In this document: positions 32,755 to 38,895 of the stretch, in pieces
Layout of the letters: every line of letters begins with the position of its first letter
How positions within the stretch are numbered: the first letter of the stretch is position 1
DNA from: Thermogladius sp.
GTDB taxonomy: Archaea; Thermoproteota; Thermoprotei_A; Sulfolobales; Desulfurococcaceae
Assembly (NCBI GenBank): GCA_022759365.1
Contig: JAEMPJ010000041.1
Span: forward strand, 1 to 38,895
Direction of reading: 5' to 3'
DNA: 38,895 nt
Made by a program: the position numbers and the translations under genes
The notes under the pieces: generated by a model
Database searches by the model: none
What the model saw: the letters and a program-made list of their open reading frames with translations, nothing else
Told to the model about the DNA's origin: nothing

Positions 32755-33627
32755 ATGAGCGAGTTTGAGGGGCTATTCCTAGTTGAGCCGGCTGGAAAGT
32801 ACACGAAACACCTGCTTAGGATAAAGAAGGTGATAGCCTGGGAGAAGACTCCCTACCAGGAGGTGGCCTTCGTAGAGCTAGAGGGGTTTGGTAGGGCTCT
32901 TATAATAGACAACTTTATTCAGAGCACCGAGGGAGACGAATACATATACCACGAGTTGCTCGTCCACCCAGCTATGACAATACACCCCAACCCCGAGAAA
33001 GTGTTGATCATAGGGGGAGGGGAAGGCGCCACGTTGAGGGAGGTTTTGAAGCACAGCACGGTGAAGAGGGCTGTGATGGTGGACATAGATAGAGAGGTAG
33101 TCGAGTTCTCGAAGAAGTACCTTGAAGTAATGCATAGAGGGAGCTTCAACGACCCTAGGGCGGAGGTCTTGATAATGGATGGGTTGAAGTATGTTGAAGA
33201 GACCAGTGAGAGAGGCTTCGACGTAGTGATACTCGACTTAACAGACCCATATGCAGGTCCTGCGGCGAAGCCGTTGTATAGTGTGGAGTTCTATAGGAAA
33301 GTGAAGAATATTATGAGAGAGGGCAGCGTTCTCGTCACCCAAGCTGGCTCCAGCTACTTCTACCCTGAGGAATACCTGTATGTGAGGGACAACTTGAGGA
33401 GAGTTTTCAAGTATACTGGCGAGTACTGGACTTGGATACCTAGCTTCGCGGTAAACGTTAACTTCATAATAGCCTCAGACGCGTACAACCCGTGGGACGT
33501 TAATCCCGAGGAGTTTGATGAGAGGTTGAATAAGAGGGGGGTTAAAAACCTGTATGTTAACGGAGCCCGGTTTAAAGGGCTCCTCTTAGCTGGGGTACTG
33601 TACCCGAGGCACCTTATTCCTCGATAG
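32755..33627 (+). CDS. speE: Spermidine synthase-like aminopropyltransferase
   Basis: 290 aa. It transfers the aminopropyl group from decarboxylated SAM to a polyamine. GGGEGATLREVLKH (about 87-100) is the SAM-binding loop. The family Asp and gate residues are in FIQSTEGDEYIYHELLVHPA and LDLTDPYAGPA. Crenarchaeal members may prefer agmatine or make longer polyamines, so spermidine is not certain. It is in an operon with deoC (one-base gap). Its 3' end overlaps the convergent permease gene by 14 bases. Confidence 0.9.
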   Translation: MSEFEGLFLVEPAGKYTKHLLRIKKVIAWEKTPYQEVAFVELEGFGRALIIDNFIQSTEGDEYIYHELLVHPAMTIHPNPEKVLIIGGGEGATLREVLKHSTVKRAVMVDIDREVVEFSKKYLEVMHRGSFNDPRAEVLIMDGLKYVEETSERGFDVVILDLTDPYAGPAAKPLYSVEFYRKVKNIMREGSVLVTQAGSSYFYPEEYLYVRDNLRRVFKYTGEYWTWIPSFAVNVNFIIASDAYNPWDVNPEEFDERLNKRGVKNLYVNGARFKGLLLAGVLYPRHLIPR

Positions 33628-34477
33628 ATGTTTTTTCAAAGGCGAAGCCGGCAGTCAATAGTAGAATTGTTGCGCCCGCTGCAAGGACTAGGAGGTCGTT
33701 TAGGGGAGTCATGGGAGACAGCCCTACATCGGCCCCTGTCAGCCAATACCTCACTGCATGCACCGCGTAGCTCAAGGGGTTGTACAGCGCGATGACCTGC
33801 ATCCAGGAGGGCATTGTCGTGAACGGGTAGAACACCCCGCTCATGAACATCAAAGGCATTGTCAGCAGGTTCACTATCATCTGGAATCCCTCCACGCTGG
33901 AGAGTTTAAGCGCTATTACAACGCCCAGTGAGGAGAACGTTATTGCGAGGAGGAACAGGTATATTAAGGCTATCCCCACGCCTGCGATCCTCAATCCACT
34001 CGCTATGATGAAACCTAGGAGGATTACTATGAGGCCTTGAACAGTCGTCACAATAGCGTCGCCCAGTATCCTCCCAGCTATCACCAGCTTCCTGGATGCT
34101 GGCGCTACAAGTGTCTCCTTCAAGTAGCCGAACTGCTTGTCCCATATAACGCTTATCCCACCTATGAAGCTCGCCAAGAAGACTGTCATAGAGGCCATAC
34201 CGCTAACCATGAAAGTCAGGTAGTCTACACCGCCGAATATCGTGTTGAAGTACTTCTGGACTAGATCCGAGATGGAGAGTCCGGGCGGCGTGGGTATTCC
34301 TGGTAGAGCACCTTTGAACCCGGATGCCGAGAACACTGAGCCCCAGCCTAAGCCTAGGAATATTATCCATACAAGCGGGTTCAACACTGTTGACACTAGC
34401 CTAGACCTAGCGCTGAACCACCTTTTAACCTGCCTGTACACCATTGCTATCAACGGGGATAGGTTTACTCTCCTCAT
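33614..34477 (-). CDS. ABC-2 type permease (DrrB-like)
   Basis: 287 aa, six membrane helices with no large external domain. MRRVNLSPLIAMVYRQVKRW opens it, and LTMPLMFMSGVFYPFTTMP with ALYNPLSYAVHAVRY is the conserved ABC-2 segment near the C-terminus. It forms an exporter with the ATPase gene just upstream. ATG 34477 overlaps that gene's stop as ATGA and has GGAGGTGG before it; GTG at 34486 is part of that site. The substrate is unknown, though DrrAB-like pairs export drugs or lipids. Confidence 0.87.
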   Translation of the reverse strand: MRRVNLSPLIAMVYRQVKRWFSARSRLVSTVLNPLVWIIFLGLGWGSVFSASGFKGALPGIPTPPGLSISDLVQKYFNTIFGGVDYLTFMVSGMASMTVFLASFIGGISVIWDKQFGYLKETLVAPASRKLVIAGRILGDAIVTTVQGLIVILLGFIIASGLRIAGVGIALIYLFLLAITFSSLGVVIALKLSSVEGFQMIVNLLTMPLMFMSGVFYPFTTMPSWMQVIALYNPLSYAVHAVRYWLTGADVGLSPMTPLNDLLVLAAGATILLLTAGFAFEKTSIEE

Positions 34478-35448
34478 CGATGCCACCTCCCTCTAGGGGG
34501 AGAGGACGCCTCCAGGCTATCCCTGAGCTCTCTCCCCGTCAGGTGTAGGAAGACCTCGTTTAAACTAGGCTTGCGGTAGCTGACCTCCCGGATCTCATAC
34601 CCTTTCTCCATGACTAGCTTCATAACCTCCGGTAGAACTTTATTCGCGTTCTCCACAACAAGCTCAATCAACCCGTCCTCGAGGAGGCGGCAGTCCTTCA
34701 CACCGTTGAACTCGCGGCAGAGGCTCTCCGGCGCTTGCTTCGACAACTTGAGGTAGATGACGTCGCTTCCCAGCATGTTCTTCAACTCGAGGCTAGTCCC
34801 CATCGCGATTATCCTCCCATGATCCATTATCGCAATCCTATCAGCCAGTTCGTCGGCTTCATCCAGGTAGTGGGTTGTCATGAGTATCGTCATACCTAGG
34901 TCATTCTTCAACTTCCTCACATACTCCCAGACTCTGGCCCTAGACTGGGGATCCAGCCCTATCGTCGGCTCGTCGAGTATGAGGATATCAGGGTTTGTCA
35001 ACAGGCCTCTAGCTATCTCAAGCCTCCTCTTCATCCCTCCACTGAAGTGCTTCACTTGTTTGAAAGCATACTCTTTTAAGTCGACGAATTCGAGTAGCTC
35101 GAGGATCCTCTTGCGTAGTTCATTACCGCTGTACCCGTAGAGCCTACCGTGGATGTACATGTTGTCGTATGCCGTGAGCTGCTGGTCCAGGCTAGGCTCC
35201 TGGAATACGATGCCTATAAGCCTCCTGACTTTCCCCGGCTCTTTCACCGCATCATATCCTTCAACGATCACCCTCCCCGAAGTAGGCTTCAGCAATGTGG
35301 CTATAATGTGGATTGTAGTTGTCTTCCCAGCTCCGTTGGGCCCTAATAGGGCGAAGATCTCCCCTTTCCTAACCGTGAAGCTTACGCCGTTAACAGCTAG
35401 GACATCCTTGTATTTCTTAACCAGGTTCTCCACCACTATTACATCCAT
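34474..35448 (-). CDS. ABC transporter ATP-binding protein (DrrA-like)
   Basis: 324 aa. Walker A is GPNGAGKTT, the signature is FSGGMKRRLEIA, Walker B is ILILDEPTIGLD and the switch His is in MTTHYLDEADEL. The C-terminal extension (about 230-324) ends with RKPSLNEVFLHLTGRELRD, typical of DrrA-type ATPases. The operon order is padR, ATPase, permease. The start overlaps padR by 10 bases and follows GAGGGGT. Confidence 0.92.
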   Translation of the reverse strand: MDVIVVENLVKKYKDVLAVNGVSFTVRKGEIFALLGPNGAGKTTTIHIIATLLKPTSGRVIVEGYDAVKEPGKVRRLIGIVFQEPSLDQQLTAYDNMYIHGRLYGYSGNELRKRILELLEFVDLKEYAFKQVKHFSGGMKRRLEIARGLLTNPDILILDEPTIGLDPQSRARVWEYVRKLKNDLGMTILMTTHYLDEADELADRIAIMDHGRIIAMGTSLELKNMLGSDVIYLKLSKQAPESLCREFNGVKDCRLLEDGLIELVVENANKVLPEVMKLVMEKGYEIREVSYRKPSLNEVFLHLTGRELRDSLEASSPPRGRWHR

Positions 35449-35912
35449 GTTTGAAGACCCCTCACCTCGGAGAACATCCCGTTTAACTCCATGAATTTCT
35501 TCTTGAACTCCTCAATTCTCTCAGGAGGTAGCCTTTCAATGTTCCTGAATAACCATAAGAGGTTCATGGCAAGCGTCAGCAAGCCTATTTCACGTGCTAT
35601 CCTCATCTTTCTCAAAAAGTCCTCCAGCATTAACTCTGTCTCCTTACACCCCTTCAAATATTCCACGCCCTTATCGGTGAGCCTGTAGACTTTAACCACT
35701 CTATCCCCCACACGCTTGGCTTCAACCTCGACTAGGCCTTCTTCAATCAGCTTCTTCAATAGAGGGTATACAGCTCCTGGACTAGGCTTGAAGCCGTACT
35801 CCGACTCTATTCTCGCTATTAAGCCATAGCCGTGGAGAGGTTTTTCTGCAAGGCTCTTTAACACGATCACCCTGAGCATCCCCTTGAAGTACCGCCTGTC
35901 CATTCCCGACAT
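35439..35912 (-). CDS. PadR family transcriptional regulator
   Basis: 157 aa. The winged helix reads LRVIVLKSLAEKPLHGYGLI, ESEYGFKPSPGAVYPLLKKL and EEGLVEVEAKRVGDRVVKVY (about 12-75), the PadR N-terminal domain. A helical dimerisation tail follows (about 85-157). PadR proteins are usually repressors of linked exporter genes and bind small hydrophobic ligands. As first gene of the exporter operon it probably autoregulates it. The start ATG is weakly supported; a second ATG lies at 35903. Confidence 0.9.
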   Translation of the reverse strand: MSGMDRRYFKGMLRVIVLKSLAEKPLHGYGLIARIESEYGFKPSPGAVYPLLKKLIEEGLVEVEAKRVGDRVVKVYRLTDKGVEYLKGCKETELMLEDFLRKMRIAREIGLLTLAMNLLWLFRNIERLPPERIEEFKKKFMELNGMFSEVRGLQTWM

Positions 35913-36026
35913 CTCTCTTCAGAGGTATCGATAGATATAGCTACGTTTATAAACATTCGTATCCAAACATATTTTTAAACTTCTAAACATTTGTAATCAT
36001 ATCAACTGATATATCGAGTGATACAT
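35913..36026. promoter_or_regulatory. Divergent padR/HD-gene control region with dyads
   Basis: This AT-rich 114-base gap contains a minus-strand TATA (GTTTATAAAC near 35944-35953) for padR. It has three AAACAT copies, two of them as TAAACATT, between 35950 and 35990. The dyad ATATCA-AC-TGATAT lies at 35999-36012, just before the HD gene. A TATCGATA palindrome lies near 35928-35935. These are candidate PadR operators; the repeats are visible but binding is inference. Confidence 0.45.
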
Positions 36027-36728
36027 ATGGGAGGGATTTTGGACAAGCTTATAGGTTACGCCGAGACCATAAGCGATGAGAGCATTAGAAAGGTGACACT
36101 GGAAATCTTGACACAGCCCACCCTATCTTTCACAGATGCCAAGCCTATAGTAGGCTTCCTAGATTCGCCGGCGGCACCTAGGAAACACCATTCTTTCACG
36201 GGGGGTCTACTCCTACATACACTAGGTGTTGTGGAAGCTTCTGTGAGAATAAGAGAGTACATCGAGATGGTCTACGGGTTGAAGGCGGATAGGGATCTAG
36301 TTGTAGCAGCCGCTTTACTCCATGACTTATTCAAGTTTTACCAATACAGGCCGGATGAGATAGAGGGAGGGTATAAGCCTAGAGAAGACTGGTACTTATC
36401 CCACGACTACTCAATTATAGGCGAGCTCGCTAGAAGGGGAGCTCCGGAGAAGCTGATTAGAGTAGTCGCTGAAGTCCACGGTCTCCAGCCTTTCACGACG
36501 ATAGAGGGGCTTATAGTCCACTTAGCAGACTCGCTGGACGCCAGGCTTGGGGATATACTCCAGCAGATGCTCCAGGGAAAGCTCAGGGCACTGGATAAAG
36601 AGGGGTGTAATCCATACAAGGTTATGAGCGAGAAGGCAAGGAGCGATGGGCCGGAGAAAGTGTTTGAGAGAGCGTTCTCACCCGTGGATGTTGTGGTCAG
36701 CGAGTTTAAGAAGTATTGTGGTGGTTGA
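36027..36728 (+). CDS. HD-domain phosphohydrolase (YhaM-like)
   Basis: 233 aa. The metal-binding HD domain has APRKHHSFTGGLLLHTLGV (first His cluster), AALLHDLFKF (the HD pair), LSHDYSIIG and VAEVHGLQPF with later HLADSLDAR. The HHSFTGGLLLHT form closely resembles the HD domain of the 3'-5' exoribonuclease YhaM, but the OB-fold is missing, so RNase activity is only a suggestion. ATG 36027 is chosen because GTGAT lies four bases before it; the GTG at 36018 is part of that site. Its stop touches the ATPase start, so it begins a three-gene operon. Confidence 0.8.
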   Translation: MGGILDKLIGYAETISDESIRKVTLEILTQPTLSFTDAKPIVGFLDSPAAPRKHHSFTGGLLLHTLGVVEASVRIREYIEMVYGLKADRDLVVAAALLHDLFKFYQYRPDEIEGGYKPREDWYLSHDYSIIGELARRGAPEKLIRVVAEVHGLQPFTTIEGLIVHLADSLDARLGDILQQMLQGKLRALDKEGCNPYKVMSEKARSDGPEKVFERAFSPVDVVVSEFKKYCGG

Positions 36729-37451
36729 ATGGAGCCTGTAATAGAGCTGAACAACGTGTGGAAGATCTACAAGACGGGAAGCATTGAGACACCGGCTTTA
36801 AGAGGCGTAAACCTCGTTGTGGGGAGAGGCGACTTCATTAGTATCATGGGGCCCAGCGGCTCGGGTAAATCCACGTTGCTCAACATCATCGGCTTACTGG
36901 ATAAGCCCACGAGGGGAGAGGTAAGGCTTGCGGGCAGGGACATCTCAAAGCTGTCGGGGAGGGAAATGGCTTACTACAGGAACTACTACCTGGGCTTCGT
37001 CTTCCAGAGATTCAACCTCGTGGGGAGGCTGACTGTCAGGGAGAACATCGAGCTCCCCCTCATAGCCAGGGGTGTACCCCGTAGCGAGAGGCTGAGAATG
37101 GTGGTTAAAGCCCTCTCAATGGCTGGGGGAGATGAGTCGTGGCTTGAGAAGAAGCCGACCCAACTAAGCGGCGGGCAACAACAGAGGGTCGCCATAGCGA
37201 GAGCTATCGTCGGCAACCCTTTGATCCTACTCGCAGACGAGCCCACCGGCAACCTAGATAGGGCTTCAGCTAAAGTAGTCATGGAGACCTTCCAGGCGCT
37301 TAACAGCAGGGGTTTGACAATAGTGCTCGTAACACACGACCCTGAGGTAGCCAACTGTAGCGAGAGAATATACGTTATAAGAGATGGTACCATAATTGAG
37401 TCTCGAGAACCAGTGAAGTCAAGATGCATCACGAAGACTGTAGGAGGATGA
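36729..37451 (+). CDS. ABC transporter ATP-binding protein (LolD/MacB type)
   Basis: 240 aa. Walker A is GPSGSGKSTLLN, the Q-loop is FVFQRFNLVGRLTV, the signature is LSGGQQQRVAIARA, Walker B is LILLADEPTGNLD and the switch His is in VLVTHDPEVA. The -TGNLD and LLNIIGLLDKPT forms mark the MacB/LolD/FtsE-like class, whose permeases act mechanically on extracytoplasmic partners. The ATG abuts the HD gene stop. Its own stop overlaps the next ATG as ATGA. Confidence 0.92.
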   Translation: MEPVIELNNVWKIYKTGSIETPALRGVNLVVGRGDFISIMGPSGSGKSTLLNIIGLLDKPTRGEVRLAGRDISKLSGREMAYYRNYYLGFVFQRFNLVGRLTVRENIELPLIARGVPRSERLRMVVKALSMAGGDESWLEKKPTQLSGGQQQRVAIARAIVGNPLILLADEPTGNLDRASAKVVMETFQALNSRGLTIVLVTHDPEVANCSERIYVIRDGTIIESREPVKSRCITKTVGG

Positions 37452-38895
37452 GAGCCTTGAGGCTGTGGGCGGGCATATTGGTAGTCATCTTCATCGCCTT
37501 CTCGCTAGTGGTGCCAGTCGCCCCTAGAGCGGAAAATACCGGATGGTCTATTGAAAGCGTGTCTTTTACCTCTAGAACAGGCGGCGACGTTTACCCGGGT
37601 AGTACAGGCGCTGTGTTAGAGGTATCGGTCTTGTACAACTCGACGCAGAACGCGTACAACCCCTCTGCATGTATAACCCTACCCCAAGGCTTCACGCTGA
37701 GATCACCCCAGTGCTCTATGCCAGTTAACTACACACTAGGCCAACCGGTTTCAGCCGGATACCTCCTGGAATACCGTTACATAGTTGACGTGAGCAAAAA
37801 CCTGGAGCCCGGTGTATACGGGTTCACCCTTAACATAACATACTACCAGCAGGGTACACTTGAGACTGCTATACTCAACGGGTTTGTAAACGTAAGCGAG
37901 TACCCTCCACTGAACATAACGATAACAGACGTATACTGGTCTCCTGTAGGCTACCCGGGCTCCTACCCGACCGCGCTCGCGATAGAGGTGGAGAACGATG
38001 GTAACACTACCATACAGCAACTCGAGGCGTGGGTGAGGCTCCCCGGCTTATTCCACCTAACCTCCAACAAGTCCACTATACAGGCACTCGCAGTAGGGGG
38101 GAGAGGTGTATTAACGTATAACAGTATATGGATAGACCCAGCCGCGAGCCCAGGCGTGTACAATGGTTCACTATATGTTAAAGCCACGCTTCAAACAAGC
38201 GACGGCGTGTCATACACTTCTTCAAGCCAGCTATCATTCAGCTTCACAGTAGACCAACCAACTAACCTCCAACTCCAGGTACTAGACTACGGCTTCACAG
38301 GAGATGTCGTATTACCCGGCTTAAACAACACGGGCTTCAGAATAACTCTACGTAGCCTGACAGCCTCGACACTCTCCAACATGTACATTGAAGCCCACGT
38401 GGAAAACGCCTTATTCGAAAACTACTCATCGGTTAAAACAATGGTTTCGAACACTGTCCTAAACTACGGGGACGTCCTCACACTAAGCTTCAACGGGTTG
38501 TCTATATTCGAGAACGCGACGTTTATACGAGTCCACCTCTACATCCAGGCCTTCCAGAGCCAGCAGGGAACCTCCTTCCCCAGCTCCACAGTTATCAATA
38601 TAGTCATACCGCTGAACACGCCCCCGCTCAATATCACAGTCTTGAAAACCTACTGGTCTGACGGGGTAGCCTACCCCGACAGCGGCGGTAACACTCTTGT
38701 AGTTGAATTGTACAATAGTATGAGCGCGGATCTAAGGGATGCCAGCGTTGAGTTAAATCTACCCGATGCTTTCTACCCGAATAGAATCGTGGTTCAAGGC
38801 GTGAACATCCCGCACTTCTCGATAACGAGGGTGGAGTTCAATGGTATCTACGTGAAGCCTGGTGTTGAAAGCGGATCCTACACGCTTCAAATCTC
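37448..38895 (+). CDS. Secreted or surface protein with beta-sandwich (COG1361/NEW3-like) repeats, 3' end outside the window
   Basis: The reading frame is open for 482 codons to the window edge. It starts MRALRLWAGILVVIFIAF, a signal peptide or anchor (residues about 1-30). Repeated beta-sandwich-like modules then follow, each with a NITxxxxYWS-type opening (NITITDVYWS and NITVLKTYWS) and PGVY-type ends (LEPGVYGF, SPGVYNGS). Many N-x-S/T sites suggest glycosylation. Such COG1361-type proteins often precede a FtsX/MacB-like permease, which would fit the ATPase upstream; that gene would lie outside. Codons ending in A (ATA, ACA, TTA) look more frequent than in the upstream genes. Confidence 0.75.
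   Translation, partial: MRALRLWAGILVVIFIAFSLVVPVAPRAENTGWSIESVSFTSRTGGDVYPGSTGAVLEVSVLYNSTQNAYNPSACITLPQGFTLRSPQCSMPVNYTLGQPVSAGYLLEYRYIVDVSKNLEPGVYGFTLNITYYQQGTLETAILNGFVNVSEYPPLNITITDVYWSPVGYPGSYPTALAIEVENDGNTTIQQLEAWVRLPGLFHLTSNKSTIQALAVGGRGVLTYNSIWIDPAASPGVYNGSLYVKATLQTSDGVSYTSSSQLSFSFTVDQPTNLQLQVLDYGFTGDVVLPGLNNTGFRITLRSLTASTLSNMYIEAHVENALFENYSSVKTMVSNTVLNYGDVLTLSFNGLSIFENATFIRVHLYIQAFQSQQGTSFPSSTVINIVIPLNTPPLNITVLKTYWSDGVAYPDSGGNTLVVELYNSMSADLRDASVELNLPDAFYPNRIVVQGVNIPHFSITRVEFNGIYVKPGVESGSYTLQI

Overview
The window reads as chromosomal DNA of an anaerobic, heterotrophic hyperthermophilic crenarchaeon, most likely of the Desulfurococcales (Desulfurococcus/Thermosphaera-like). I infer this from gene content, not from a database match. 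The signs are many GTG and TTG starts, GGTG-type Shine-Dalgarno sites, TATA-box promoters, strong use of AGG/AGA arginine codons, an archaeal tRNA-Arg, TtuA, GAPOR-type tungsten enzyme, aminopropyltransferase, Nip7-like and DUF47 proteins. No CRISPR array, insertion sequence, prophage or rRNA was recognised. Coding density is high and many neighbours overlap by a few bases.

Layout. 1-2.2 kb: tRNA-Arg(CCT), thiI with a C-terminal rhodanese domain, and a THUMP-domain protein. 2.2-2.8 kb: a decayed SagB-type nitroreductase with two stops and a frameshift. 2.85-4.7 kb: DUF47/PhoU-like protein and a convergent Pit phosphate permease. 4.9-10.6 kb: GAPOR-like tungsten oxidoreductase, ArgRS, and a class III aminotransferase/racemase-type enzyme. 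10.6-11.3 kb: UPF0251 (DUF134) HTH protein and a tiny Trp/Pro-rich DUF5320-like protein. 11.3-13.6 kb: ttuA coupled to a PAPS-reductase-like PP-loop protein. 13.7-16.5 kb: a complete thiamine/HMP-type ECF transporter (YkoE-like S, EcfT, double EcfA) whose two transcription units share a GAA-AGAG-TTC-like promoter motif. 16.5-16.84 kb: a 370-base gap with a 50-base hairpin. 16.8-19.2 kb: a sugar nucleotidyltransferase followed in the same reading frame, after one TAA, by a phosphohexomutase-like protein that has lost its metal and sugar loops. 19.3-22.6 kb: M32 carboxypeptidase, CDF transporter, DHPS-like protein. 22.7-25.9 kb: an ABC-2 exporter and a membrane-anchored coiled-coil transglutaminase-like protein. 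26-29.7 kb: small zinc finger protein, thiolase, acyl-CoA carboxyltransferase and biotin carrier. 29.7-33.6 kb: Nip7-like protein, NSUN-type RNA methyltransferase, DUF72 protein, deoC and an aminopropyltransferase. 33.6-35.9 kb: PadR regulator with a DrrAB-type exporter. 36.0 kb to the end: YhaM-like HD protein, MacB/LolD-like ATPase and a secreted protein cut by the window edge.

Functional threads. RNA sulfur chemistry and RNA modification recur: ThiI, TtuA, the PAPS-reductase-like protein, a THUMP protein, an NSUN methyltransferase and a Nip7-like protein. The thiamine-type ECF module suggests vitamin salvage. GAPOR, the thiolase and the biotin-dependent carboxyltransferase fit a ferredoxin-based fermentative metabolism. 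The least ordinary items are the split nucleotidyltransferase/pseudo-mutase pair, the shared ECF promoter motif, the coiled-coil transglutaminase-like surface protein, the HD-ABC-secreted protein operon and the structured gap at 16.5-16.84 kb. No single wholly new system is evident; these are the best leads.
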